A stretch of DNA of 64,000 bases from assembly GCA_003993805.1 (NCBI GenBank), contig RSEF01000002.1, forward strand, positions 72,843,798-72,907,797, read 5' to 3'. Origin of the DNA: Himantopus leucocephalus. Lineage: Eukaryota; Chordata; Aves; Charadriiformes; Recurvirostridae. Both the position numbers and the translations under genes were made by a program. A model generated the notes under the pieces. That model was not told the DNA's origin and did no database searches. It saw only the letters and a list, made by a program, of their open reading frames with translations. Below are positions 11,136-24,359 of this stretch, piece after piece (the first letter of the stretch is position 1; each line of letters starts with the position of its first letter).

Positions 11136-14100
11136 AGATCAGGCTTGCAACTGGTGGGTTTCCTGGGACAAAGTTATATACTAATTATCCTGCAGTAAGA
11201 CATCTCAGGGCTGCTGAAAAAAAAAAAAGTATATTAAATATAAAACAATTATTCTTATGAGTAACTTCCTTTACCTCATGCCCCAGCTTAATTTGGTTTT
11301 CTCAGTATTTACAGTCTTTTTTTATGCCATAATTATTCCTGGTCAAATCATCTGAAATAATTTTTAAAATATTTGATTTTGCAAATGTTCCCATACAAAT
11401 GCAAATCCTTTAATAGAGTTCAGATATTACATTTATTCTTCCCTCTTCATTGCAAATTTGTATAATTAGATTTTAATTTAGTTTATGTTGGAATTCTTTA
11501 GTATTTAAAATCCCATCCATGCCCTAGCATCACCTCCACCAGTGGTCCAGGTTGAAGTTAGATGGATTTGAAGGCTGTGGAAAAATGTCTTCTAGGAGCT
11601 CTACTTTTTCACCTGGGATTGAGCACATTAGTGTCCCACATGGAGTTTATAGCTCCTGCTCTGCCAGCAGAAGGGGTTGCGTGGACACTCTCTAAGCTGC
11701 TCCACTGCATGTGGGCTAGTTCAGACCACCTTCTTTAGTGGTTTACGTTAACTGTGTTAATTCTGTAAAGAAGCAAACTGTGTATGCAAACATATTTCCG
11801 CCTGCTGGCAGATCGGTGGGAATGGGAACCTTGGGGTGGCACTATCTTCAACCAGCAGAGATAGTCACAAAATAAACATGTGCTTATGACCTTACTCGAC
11901 TTAAAACCTGGAAAGAAAGAATGCTGCAAAAGCTGTGTTGAGCTTTGAAAAGAGATGTGGGGGTGACGAAGAAGAACAGTGCACGGTACTGCATGGGAGC
12001 GTTGTGGGACACCATGAGGACTCGTGCAGGGCAGTTCCCTTTGGGTTGTTCTGGAAAACACAGGTGTGGAACCAGCGTACAGTAAACCCTCCCAGATTGC
12101 ACAGATGACTCAACAGAACTTCAAAACCATTTATACAGGAGAATTATTCAAGGGTGATTCATGACCACTGGCAGAAGGGGATTATCCAGGGAGAGGAGAA
12201 GGGCAATTTCATTTTCTGAAACAGCTTCAGAGAAAACGAATGGGACTCAGATTGAATGTCAGCCACCATGAGTGGCCATCATGCTCTGATCTGTAGAGAC
12301 TGGCAGCATGTCTTAATGGAGGAGGTCTGAAATATTTTAGAAATCACAGAGCAGCCCATGGCTCTTACACCAACCATTTCACATAGGAAGAAGTTCCAGG
12401 CAGGGACTGCAGCTAAAGCCCATCCAGGAGCGCTGTCACATGCTGGAGAGATGCAGCGAGTGCTCCTCTTCACACTGCATGAGTGTGGTCATATCAGGGC
12501 AGAGACCTCATATCTGAGAAACTAAAGCTGAGGAGAGTGGAAAAAGAAAACCAAGCTTGATGGAAGGATCACTGTACATGCACATTTGTGTCCAGGCAGC
12601 TACTTGCACCCTTTTCCATCTCTGTAATTATGGAGGGGCTGCCAGGATCCAGCCTTCAATAAAAGGCATCTGTTTCTGAAGTGAAAACCAGCACTTAGTT
12701 GCTAACAGCACACAGTAACTCTACACATCAGTGCAGAGCAGGAAATGAAAAACGCCTTTTCTAACTATGTTATAATGGCAATTTTAGGTAGATGGAACAT
12801 TAGCAGCGGATGCCAAGCTGGAAGCTGGCCACCCCGTTGGCTTTTCAGCACTAGCTTTGGTCTTTGGAAGCTTTTCACAGGCTGACAATGCTTCAGAAGA
12901 GTCTACTTTTGTCTGGGATTACAAAAATCAATCGCACCACTTGTACGTAGCATGAATGGTTACCATGTGGGTAGCCACTTCAACCAACTGACATTTATTC
13001 CAGGTTATCACATCCAGCGTGCCACAGGAAGCTTTCTCCATCTTTATGGTACTGTTGATCAGGAGACCATTTCCATTTTTAATCTCAGTTTTCTCTTTCA
13101 AAGGAGAATAGATTTTTTTTCTCCCAACAGACAAAATTAGTTCCCTCAGGGAAAGTTTAGGAGCTGGGACTGTGTCCCAAGCCCTGTTGGTCTTGTAAGC
13201 CATTTCAAGACCTGCACGCAACACCCGTGTCACTGTAGTGTTGCACCTCTTCTTGCCTTTTAAACTTCCATAAAATGGATCTTGAGGTGTAATTACCTTT
13301 CAATCCTTCTTTCAGTGCAGAAAAGCCATATCAGTTGGTGGAAATTATTGTTCTGCCAATGTTAAACCTCCTTTCATTTGGTAAAGCCTTCTCAATCAAA
13401 ACAGAAGCATTTTATACATGAATATCACTCAAGGAACACCACAGCAGAGGGGCAGGTTTCCCAGCTTAGCCCACGTATCTCCATTGCAGCCTATTGAAAT
13501 AGCAGAGACAACTCAAAATGTTCTGAAAGCCATCCGGCTTCGCTCTGGGGGAGTTGCCTAACTTGCTACCACGAAGTTAGGACAGCACCTTATATATCTT
13601 TATATCTTCCCTGAGGATGGCATAAGGGTTAAGACTAGGACATCCCCACTGCCAGTCAATGCTTGGTTGCTGTGCTCCGCTGGTTTATTTCTCCTTTCAA
13701 ACTGTTCTTGGGGCCACCAGCGTTTGGGACAAATTGAGGAAGCTTTCGGACTCCAGTTTAGGTCAGGAAACTGGTTTTTGTCTGCCACTGGCCTAAGATT
13801 CAGAGTGTGAGCATGGCTTAAAAAAACACATTTGCCTTTTCCACTTCCACCCCCAAATTATGCCTTGTATCTGCTGCAGAGACTTGGGACACACTACTTA
13901 GCAACTCCATGGTGAATCAGACATGTTACACAATGATTTGATTAAAGGAAGCATTCCTCTTCGACTGAGACACAGTTATGTCATGGATCTGCACAGAAAG
14001 CTTTCCAAACTATCATCCATCCAACAGTCCAGAGCAGCTGTTAATATTTAAGGAGCACCAGAAGTTACTAAGTGTCTCTAAAATACCTATGGGATTTAAA

Positions 14101-15757
14101 TGTTCCCTCTGAAGTCCACTTGATAGACTCATCGTGATTTTGGCCATGCCATAGGACTGATTCATCTGCCCCTTGAGTATTTCCTAATGCAGAGCAAAGA
14201 AAAGGTAGCAAAAAGATATGGTTTTCTACGGAAAGTCATACATATGCATGATACACATGTATTTTACGTAACGTGTATCTCTGTTTATACTTATGCATAA
14301 AAACATGCTCAGAAAACACTATTCAAACTGTAAAGTTCACTGCTCAGTAGCTAGGAAACACTACAAGGAAGGTTACCCGTGCAGGACTAGTTTGGTCCTG
14401 TATACTGAGTATTGGAGACCAACGTGATGCTCCTTTGCCCTGGGTGAAGGCCACGCCGTGCACTGTGTGTGGCTGACGGTGGGGCTGCAACGGAGCAGGG
14501 TCAGTCGTGTTTTGATTACAGCTCATCCCAAGCAAGAGTCTACTGCCCTAGCCCCACCGCCAGCTACTCATCACCCCTTCTCTGCCAGGGAGATAATCAC
14601 ACTTTCTGATCTGCCAGCGTCGCTCCATCTGTAGTCATTTCCTAACTCAAATTCTGTCAAATGATCTGGGTTTTGAGGGGAGGAGGGAGGGTGTATATGC
14701 TTTTAAAGGACAGGCGTAACAGTGCCCCCGCTAAGACAGATCATTTTTGCAAAACTGAGGAACAGCGAGATGTGCTGTTCCACCAGCAGATCTGAGGGGT
14801 CAGCAACCCATGAGACAGGATCCACTGCAGCCAGAACATTGTGTCTGATTGCACCATTAATGAGCTCCTGTTCAATATTCCTTTTTCACCATATTGCTCA
14901 AGGCATGGTACCAAAGCCTTAGTAATGGTACCATTCAAACCCTGTGGTGGAGACAGAATTACTAATATCTATAACACCCACCACTGTAGTATCACAAATA
15001 CCCATTTGTTCATTAATTTTAAATGCCCAGTTTGATTTTTTCAGAAGCTTTAACATTATACAGCACTTTACTTGATCGGGGAACAACTTACATTGACTTT
15101 TGTTGCAAGCATAAGCATCAGCACCTGAAGTTTGGAATATAGAATGTAAGAAACACACTTTCTTAAATAAGCTGTCAAACTGTCAAAATTTGATGAACAT
15201 CATATAGGAATTAGAGCAGAACCAAGGACAGATTTTTATTTTTCCAGGCCAAGATAAGAGTTCTGACAACCTCCTTCCTCAGTCCTTGCCCTTGTCTCAG
15301 GCAATACCCATTTGCCAATTTCTATATTGAACAAAGCAGGGGACCCTTTAAAGCTTGGATCCATCCCAGAGCAGATCTATCCTGCAACTTCAGCAAAGAA
15401 GAATCCTGAGGGGAAAAGGTATGTATGATCATCCAATTAACGGTATAGGTCTTGCGGCTGAGAGGATTTTGCTGCGCAGGCAACCTTAATTTCTAGTATT
15501 GCCCAATGACTAGGAACTTGATTTTTTTAAACATTAATAAAAGAAAAAGCAAAATGACATGACCATTATTTCCTGGGTTTATGAAAGCACATCGAAAGCC
15601 TAGAAGTGTGCTTGTGTTGTCTGTCAGTACGCCAGCACACAGGAACCTGCATAATGATGGTCTTGAAGACATCTGCCACATGAGTTAAAGGACAACTTCC
15701 ACCAGAGTTTGACCATTGCCCTGTATATCTGACAGGATATCTCTCTGTGTGCATGTT

Positions 15758-15800
15758 TGTGTATGTGTGTGTGTATGACATACACACACACACACACACT
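15758..15800. repeat. TG/CA microsatellite forming a perfect hairpin
   Basis: A TG run switches to a CA run through TATG-A-CATA. Bases 15,764-15,777 pair exactly with 15,779-15,792 (14-bp arms, one-base centre at 15,778). Alternating purine-pyrimidine sequence with an inverted centre can form cruciform or Z-DNA. Confidence 0.8.
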
Positions 15801-15957
15801 TTGCCAGTGGGTTTCAGTGCTATTTGCTGACACCGGGAAGGACAAACCAAATGAATGTATGCTACAAGAGGCACATGCTCTTCTGTTTTTCTTTCCCAAG
15901 CTTGATTGACTCTGTCCCACCCCACTAGGATGTTCCTGTTTTGATTCTTCTCCATCG

Positions 15958-16460
15958 ATGCACTCAGCCCTACCTGTTTCTCCTTGCCAGTCAAATCCCT
16001 CCGTTCCTCCCTTCCTTCCTCCTTTGAGCTGCAAATCCCCATCCCAGGCTCCTTGCCCAGCTACACTTTCCCCTCTCTTGGTCTCTTTCTCCCTTCAGTC
16101 CTTCTTCTTCACCAGCATCCCCTTACTGCACAGTCTCCATGCGCCAAATGGATTCTCTGTCTTCTCCCTCCTTGCCCAGACAGTCCCAGCTCTACCCCAA
16201 AGCTCTCCTCCTAAAAAGTCTCTCAGCCCACCAGAGTCTATTTGTAGACCCTTCATGCAACTCCAGCCTTTTGCCTTGTCTCATCCCAACTCCTTTCCCC
16301 TGTCTGCCAGGGGGCAGCCAGGCTGATTTTCCAATCATTCTCACATTGGTGAACTACTTCTGTCTCCTTTCTCCCGGTTCCCATTCTTGTCCTCCTTTTC
16401 CATTAGGCTCTATCTCCTTATCAAGCTTGTCATCTTCCTTTTAGCTTCATCAATCTCAGT
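15958..16460. repeat. Polypyrimidine-rich tract on plus strand
   Basis: About 500 bp in which C and T strongly dominate, with recurring CCTTCC, TCTCC and CTTCTTC. Plus-strand frames stay open for 76-122 codons and read as Ser/Pro/Leu/Phe-rich low-complexity peptides. This follows from base composition rather than coding. It could be an expanded polypyrimidine tract within an intron. Confidence 0.6.
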
Positions 16461-16985
16461 CATCCCTTAAAACCTGGCTCCCAGTCTCCTCTTCCGCAAC
16501 TTCTCCTCTCTCCAGACTGCTTGGCTGCTAGCATGTGGATGGATTACCAATGATGGAGGGAAGGGGGCTCTGAAGACTTTGCTAATGAGATCTGTCAAAA
16601 AAGGCCTGCAGCAGGACCTACAGGAGCAGTCTGGTTTTGTCCCTTTCACCCCAGGCCTGAGTGGGAACCGCTGGTGGCTGTGCCCAGACAGACATCTTAA
16701 CCTGATCTCAGACACCTTACGTACCTTAGCACGTCAGCTGGACAAATAAAATTCTCTTGCTTGCTTACAACTTGAGATACAGAGTTTGAGCTCTGGTCCT
16801 CAGGGAATGGCAGCCCAAACTTTGGGGTCAGAGACGTGGCACTTATACCACTATAAAAATAGCCAGGACTATCTTTGTCCTTCTAACACATTACTATAAA
16901 ACCTGTATTGAGTATCACTTATCTGTCTGTACTTATATTAGAGCTAGAAGAATCTGTTCCAAAGGATGTACAATTTAATTAGACA

Positions 16986-17014
16986 CCCCCCCCCCAAAAA
17001 AAAAAAAAAAAAAA
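16986..17014. repeat. Poly-C/poly-A tract
   Basis: Ten C are followed by about nineteen A and then ACC-rich sequence. Simple low-complexity tract. Confidence 0.8.
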
Positions 17015-19313
17015 CCAACAAACCAACCCTCCAAACATTAAGGGAAGTGTTATTGCCTTAGTGTGAGTTACTACTATTGGGCATACTCAGTGAGTGCTAA
17101 TAGCTTGCTCTGCAAGGTCATTTACACAATGCTTTGAAAAATCCCCTGAGGTTCCCTTCTGAGCAAAAGCTGAGAACCTGGAAAAATGCAATAATGAGCT
17201 CCCACCTGAACCAAAGAGCTCCCACACACATTAATTTGTGATGGGAAAAAATGCCCCTGGGATTCTCTGCGTTCACCTTCCCTTTCCCCATCGCAGCTGG
17301 GCTAGAGGAACCATTCAGGCAACTTGGGATGTCCTTTCCCAACCAGAGAGGTATGCCCACGTTGAAGGTGATGCTCAGCAGAGTACAGGGAGCCAAGCAG
17401 ACACATTCTTCTGGGGTCTGTGCTTTTGTCCCTGGAGCTGGCAGTAGGAAAAAGCATCAGGAGCATGGGAAGCTGCGACACAGGAGAGGAAGTAGCAGCA
17501 AAGGCTCTGGCTGGTGGAAAGCTGACATGGGAACCTGTGGGCAAAGGTGGAAGTTATCTGCTGGGGACAAGGGTGGGGTGGAAAAGCGCTAAGAGGCTGG
17601 CTCCAAAAGTGTTGGTAACTACTGGCCTAGAGACACTGGCAGCTTGCAGCAATTAATGTATTCCATTACCTCATGGTTTTACGCTTCAGATGCAGATTAA
17701 TAGCGTTCATTCAAAAAAGAATGACATCATCTGCATAAAATCCTTTCCAGTGTCATACAGGATTCTGTGGCTTTCTGATTATTGCTGGTCTACTGGGTAG
17801 TGATGGTGTTTCAATTTTTTTTTGTTTTCCAGTTTATAAAAGTAAGTCCTTCATCCTCCATTCAAACCCATTTTGCAAGAATTCTCTTAATGAAGGAGGG
17901 TCTCTGCATCCAAATCTTTCTTTTTGTCATCTCCACCTGCTCCTCATGTCTCCTCGCTGTATTACTTTCACACATCTATGCAGTTCTCCTCAAACCTGCT
18001 TTAGCAAAGTCTCCATTGTGGCTAATTGGGTTGATGATTAGCCATGGCAGTGAGGTAAGCTTACGCAGTAGCTGCTGAGGTGGTGCAGCTTGGGCATGGA
18101 GCCTTGACCAATGCTTGTAGGTCTCTCTTTCACTAGAGGCCATGATTTCATTATCTCCTACAGATGAATGTCTTAAGCAACTATGCCAAACCTTCTGCAG
18201 AGGGCTTGTGTGTCTTCAGCCTTCATCCCAGCAAGGGTCATCTGGGGGGGGGGCAGGTTGCATGCTTGTGGGACCTTTTTTTGAGGAAAACCAGGCATTA
18301 GACTCCTACACACCATTCTGCGTAGGCAGCACAATCTAGCCCTGCATTTTTTTGATGCCATCACCTTATTAAACATAAGTAATCTCCAAAGATAATAGGG
18401 CAAAGGAAATAGGACCAAGAATATTCTTTTGGACAGAAAAATTCTCTCATATACTCATGTACAACCCGATATAAAAGTAGCGCTTGAATTTGGGAGAAGT
18501 ATGGTCTTCTCTCAGCTTTTTCACAAAGCTTCTGTTAAACACCAGTTGGGTTCACATGCATGTGACAGGAGGAGAATATACCCAAGAGTATATATAAAAA
18601 GTGAACGAGTGAAACAAATTCTAAAGATTTTATTGCTTTGTTTGTCTTTTCATTTTTCAATCCGTTTCTAATCTGAAACATGCAATTAAGAACATGTTGT
18701 GCTATCTGAAACAATAGGCAGGGTTTACATATAGCTGTCAATTATCACAGAAGGTGCTGGGAAACATTCTGTAAAGCTCTGTCTACACTATGCAAAAAGC
18801 AAATCACAGCTGCAGCTAAGCAAGCAACATAATAATAATTACCCTGAAATCATCTGCTTGAATTTTCAAATGAATTCACCATGAACAGGCTTAGGCTCAA
18901 ATAACGTTCCTTTTCTGGCAGCTTTCTATCAGTTCAATAGCACAGGCTTTTGCAGAAAAGATACTTATAGGACCTTAGAGCTGAGAAGATTTTCTGGGTG
19001 TCTGATTTTTGTTCCTTGCTGCGGCTGCCAGGCACACTGTATCTGAATCTGAATAAATGATAAAGCTCTGTCTTTAAAAAGAAGGGGTGGGAAAACTCTT
19101 TCTACGATTTCCCTTAGAAAGATACTGTCCATTTAGAAACACCTCGTTTCCAGACTGAGCTTTTCTTAACTAACATTGTCCTTTAGCGTCAATGATCTTT
19201 CCACTGTTTACCCAGTATTTATACACCACTCCCATAACCTCTTGCAGCCTGTTTTTTGACAGGGTAAACAAGCTAAATTCTTCTGGTCTCCTCCCATAGA
19301 AAGTTTNAATGGT

Positions 19314-19337
19314 AAAAAAAAAAAAAAAAAAAAAAAA
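19314..19337. repeat. Poly-A tract next to a single N
   Basis: Twenty-four A follow shortly after an N at 19,307. It could be the tail of a retroposed sequence, but I see no target-site duplication, and the N makes this region unreliable. Confidence 0.7.
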
Positions 19338-21090
19338 GCAGACCTGTATCCAGACCTACATATGGAGGTTTCCATCAAATGTCTGCCACCATTCCAAAAA
19401 ACATATAAATTCTTAGTTCTGTTCTGTACTGTTGCGGGAAAACAGATTGCCCCAAAGCTGCAGAGGGAGGGAAAAGGCTGTGCTTCCTAAGCTCTTGGCT
19501 AAACACCAACACAACCCAGTACATGTTAGGCCCGTTTTTCAGAAATTTTAAGCAGCATCAACCCTCATTGACCTCCGGTGGAGCTGAAGATGCTCAGACA
19601 AGGCCCTTAAAAGCATGATTTGGTTCTTGAGGTAGATGTAGAGCCTGTCTCCATTCACATGATATTCTAACAGGACACCTCGCGTCCTCAGGCACATTTA
19701 GAATTGAAAATGGTGGCAACATTTCACATCCTTAGAAACCTGTTTCCCTCTTCCAGTCACTTCAACGTGGCATGCTCATTCTCGGAGTGAATCACAAGTA
19801 CAGCACTTAATAGTTCTCTGCGGTCAGAAACTGTCTGAAGGAAGTATTTTCTGCCCATTGGAGAATGTTGACTCATCTACACCAAATCCTCTGAAGAGAC
19901 TCTGATTGCAGAAAATGTCCAGTTGTTGGTTGCTACGTGACCTCTTGCTTTCAGAGACCTTTCCTGGGGCTAGTCCTCAGGCAACGCATGGATGGATGGA
20001 TGAAGTATGTATGTATATATGTGAAAGAGAGGTGAAGGTCTGTCTTAGGTAAGGGACTAGATGGGTCACTGATGTTTTCAGTAGGTTTAGACAGGGCGAT
20101 AGATGTGCTAAAGAAAATAGTGCCAAGTGCTGGAAGAAAGAAGGAGTTAGAGCTCACAAGAGGGAGACGAAAACTGCTGTGGACCATGTTGTAGAGGCAG
20201 GTCCAGAGAGAAGAGGCTCTGTGTTCCCGAGAGCATGGCCCCAGAAAGCACTCAAGAATGTCTTTGTATGATGAGAAAACTGAGGCATGGGTATGGCACA
20301 CAGATATGTTATTGTTTTGCCTAGATCCGTATCGCTCTTGCACTGCCTAAAATAAATAGTGTCGAGGGGGCGGTAAGGGGGGAGGGGGGACGGGGATGTG
20401 ATTGGAAACCTCATGCAAAGGCTGCAGTATACACTTCAGCTATCATGTGTCCCTGAAGAGGCAGTCTGCCAGAATACCCACGGAACTGGTGCTCTGGGAA
20501 AGGGTTTGATTAAGCCATCAGGGAGTCTTTGAGACCTGACACCAGTCTCAGGATCTGCATCAGTGACAGCAAACCATTGCACGGAGGTCAAATTCAGCCC
20601 TGACAAAGATTTGAGCTGGCATCAAAGATGAATCAGCTACAATGATTTTGCACACAAACTTGGCGCTTAACTCCAAAACCCCTACAGAGCTGGATACCGA
20701 GGTCTCAGTTCTCAGAAGAGGATGCTCAGAGAGGGTCTGCACTTTGGGCATGCGTCTACAAATCCAAAGCCATGAAGCAAACAAATGCAGCAGACTGGAC
20801 CAACTCACACATGCAGAGGAGGGAGAGAAGAGCTTGGGCTACAGCACCAAGCTCTCCAGAGCTCACCGTGCAGACCGCTGGGGAACAATGACCTGAAGCA
20901 CCAGCTTGCAGCCTTGCAGCTCCCTGGGAAAAGTGGGAGACCCTGTGGTTTTCAGGCTCACTGGTCCCAGTCACACGGAAAGCCCCAAGATGGGAGACCC
21001 AGGGTTCCCAGCTCCCTCCCTTCTCCAGCAGCCTGCCAGAAATTCAGTGACCCCAAGGGTTTTCCCTTTCATGGAAAACATTGAAATTTA

Positions 21091-21117
21091 GGTTTCATTC
21101 CAATTTGGAATGAAACC
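21091..21117. repeat. Perfect 13-bp inverted repeat (palindrome)
   Basis: GGTTTCATTCCAA and its exact reverse complement are separated by one base at 21,104. Nearby sequence repeats related words (GAAATTT, TTTCATGG, GAAATGAAATG). This suggests the core of a small degenerate palindromic transposable element, although no terminal repeats could be delimited. Confidence 0.7.
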
Positions 21118-24100
21118 AGATTTTGCTATATTGAAATCCTCCGCGAAATGAAATGACTTTTCATGGCACAGCTTTACTGATTGATGCAGACTGCGTGTAA
21201 CTAAGAAGAGCCTCCTAAACGGGTGTTTCAATCAGAATTTCCTGGTCTGTCACTTCCAAGAACACAATTAAATGCAAAACTGACGTCTGCAGTTTTGCAG
21301 GAAGGCAGCGAGAAAACAGATGGGGCAGAGCACCAGCAAAAGGTCATACGATGTGGTGGGCGCCACCGCTGGTCTGACGCTGCCCCCAGAGAGGTCACGT
21401 TCACACGCTGCACCTTCCCTGCTTGGTGCAGCCGGTCTAACGAACGGCAGCCAGCGTCTCTTCCCCACTGCTCTTGAACACACGCGCGCATAACCTGGCT
21501 CTCTTGGCTCTGACATTTTCCACGCTGCAGGCAGTAATACTACAGTAATTTCGGCTGGCGTGTGCTGCGGCTGAGCTCAGAGCAGTCGATCGCTTCGTGC
21601 TTTGTTTGCAGGAAGTTTGCAACGTGTCCGTGTGCGCTGATCAGCAGAGCGGGCAGGCAAGGTGACGGCGAGGTGGCCAGCAGGCTTGTCTCTTGTTCGC
21701 TCGTTTATTTTGACCATCCTATTTCCACCACTAAAAGTATCTGATTTAAGGTAGAGAGCAAATATATACACAGAGGATGAGGGAATTCTGTAGATGAAGG
21801 GGCGTTGCATCAAATGTTTTTGCACGCTAATTACTTCTGTTTATCACCATTAAACACATGCACATGGCTTCAGTTTTTACAGCAGTTGCCCAACTTACCT
21901 CCTGTGTATGGATGATAAGATACTCGACTGTGAGGAAGGTTCAATTAATTTTACTTTGCAGTTAGTTTCGTAAATTCATTTGATAGTCTGGTCTGAATGA
22001 CACAGTGTTATTAATATATCTGCAGGCACAGGAGAATGGTGCAGAGTAATATTTTTGAAACAGAAAACCTGCAGACATGATTGAGACAATACAACTTTTC
22101 CCTTGTTGTACAAGATGATTACTTAAAACTCACTTCCCTTTAAGTACCAAAACCTGGAGGCACAAGGAGAGGTTAAAAATATTTATTTTTACCTTTCATT
22201 TTACTGGAAGAAGATTAAAAGAGAATAAGCATAAACTTTAAATGATGTGTTTCAAAAAATACAGTTTACAAAACAAAGAATCAGGCTTGTATGGGGTTTT
22301 TTTCATATATTCACCTCTGGAAGAAATCCTGAGTTTAACTACATGTGTATGTTGTCAGTTTTGTTGTAGGTGTTGCTAGCTTGCTGTGATTTTCCATATT
22401 TGTTCATGTTATTAATTCATTTACCTCCATCAGTGACAACAAAGTGGATAATGTTCCCCCAAAAGAAGAGCAGAAATGGTTCCCCCTTGAAGAAATTCCC
22501 CATCTAAGGGAACTGGGGCACAATCTGTTCCCCTGAGATACTCAAGCACAGGCAGCACAGATTTCCCACAGGTTTCAACGAAATAACCCACTATGGTTTA
22601 GATTCTTTTAAGAGTCTTCTTGAGACACTGAATGACAAGGTGTTCCAGATTGTTTAAAATAAGTTAATCTGTATGTGTTTATTAGTACAGCACCCCTCTT
22701 CTCTGTTCTCCTAAAATGCTCCTTTTCCAGATGCAGTTTTACAGTGAGAGCCCCAGCCCTGCAGCCCACCCTTAAACCGAGCGCTTGTATTAGGCATAGA
22801 CCTCTCTACTGTGTCACCCCACTCACATCGATACAGCCAAGGCAAACAAAAAAACATGCTTCCAGTGAGGCTTTCTGCAGTCAGAAAAGGGGAAGTCTAT
22901 ATTGAATAATGTAAGCAAGAAAATATGTTCACTACTTAAAAATCAATATTCTCTGGGAACTTCGCCTCGTCCTTATGGAATCTAATTACTTGAGAACTTT
23001 CATTCACAGTGACATGTACATGTTGGAGGGAGGAAAGCTAATGGGAACTGTTTGTCTTCCTTTATCACCCAGAAATATTAGGTTTTAAGAGTCATATTTG
23101 TTACACGCATACTCCTTCCTTTGGGAAACATTAGACATTTAATCCACTTAGTATCTTGCTACCAAGACAGGTACTGTTTGGAGCAATACATATCTTTTCA
23201 GTGGAATCTGGGATCTCAGTTAACCCCTAAAAAGCCTATAAAAAAATTCAGGAGAGAATTTCTCTTCGGCCAAGTTTGTAAGGTGCGCAAAACTCAAGTG
23301 CGTGGCTGTAGCACGCTCCTCCTCTACCCTACCAGCATTCATAGCCATAAAAAAAAAAAAAAGAAGCAGTAATTAACACAGTGAGCTCATTTTAAAAACA
23401 TCTGAAAAGTTTCTAGGAATAATTCCATTGACCTGCTCTTTCATACCAGACATCTTTTGTTCCCGTCCTCTTCAGGCTGCAAGCTGTCCGCGAGTACTTA
23501 CACATGAGTAGTAGTTTACACTGGAACACTAACATTTCTCCAGGGACTTCTAGGTGTCTGCATAGGGAGTGGAGGTCTGCGATTTATCCAAAGACGAGTG
23601 CTTTCAGGACAGACCAATTAGCTGCTTCAGTTAGGAGCGGGAAAGGTAGCCAGCCATTCTTTTCTCTTTTATCTTTTATTCTCTTATATTTTCTTTTCTA
23701 TTATTTTATTTTAATTTAACTTTACATCGAGCACCAGGCAAAATAAACAGCTCCCATGGAGCTGTAAGGAATGAGAGAGTGAACTCTGGAACTTTAAAAA
23801 CCAGGTAAATAAACTGATAACTCTCTCAGCTGTGCTGGTGAAAACGCTGTAGTAACCCAGGTGAAATTATTGCAGTAATTCCACACAAAGGAGTAAGTGT
23901 GAATTAGGTTCCAGGGTGCTGGGAAGGATCAAAGAAGAGGAGTGCACAGGCAGGAGTAAGGAGGATAGTGTACAGACCTCATGCATAGCAGCATGAGAAT
24001 AAAACGCAGACAAAAAGAAGCAGCCACCCTCTCACGCGGGGCTGCTGCAGCCCTGGAGAGTGGGCCCTCATTATGTTATTACTCGGATGAAATGCTCGGC

Positions 24101-24359
24101 ATTGCCTTATGGGGTGTGCATGCCTGCAAAGTTCAAATATTTTATGTGGGACTTATCTGGCCTGGAGGGAAATTCCTGGTGCCCCTATATTTAACTTGTA
24201 TCACAGCAGGCCAATAAAATTCCCCATGGTTTTAACTCTCTCAGTAACGACCACCCAAAATTAGCCGGCAGACTTTCTTTTTTTTTATTTTATTTTTATA
24301 ACAGCCTAGAGCTATCCAGAGGAATTTTACTAGATTAAATAATGTTTACGCTGTGCTAA

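Larger units (their letters stand above)
8985..15760. other. Gene-free stretch: no supported gene
   Basis: This is AT-leaning sequence with short scattered open frames only. Between 9,940 and 10,150 the phrase CCAGGTC and close variants recur several times, which may be a degenerate short minisatellite. A CA microsatellite lies at 11,119-11,135. I see no splice-flanked exon with a recognisable protein and no identifiable mobile element. Confidence 0.5.
17015..24340. other. Gene-free stretch: no supported gene
   Basis: This is mostly AT-leaning sequence with small unrelated open frames. It holds a GGAT/GTAT simple repeat near 19,987-20,020, a single N at 19,307 followed by 24 A, a perfect palindrome at 21,091-21,117, and a T-rich stretch at 23,660-23,722. 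Around 20,530-21,060 and 21,300-21,660 it is somewhat richer in GC, with overlapping frames on both strands that match nothing I know. I call no gene here. Confidence 0.5.

Noticed and set aside
15958..16326. 122-codon Ser/Pro-rich plus-strand frame
   Set aside because: It lies in a C/T-dominated tract where stop codons, which need A or G, are rare.
23230..23280. Segment ending TT|GTAAGG considered as the end of ADTRP exon 2
   Set aside because: The frame contains an upstream stop too close for an exon of the expected length, and the peptide does not match.
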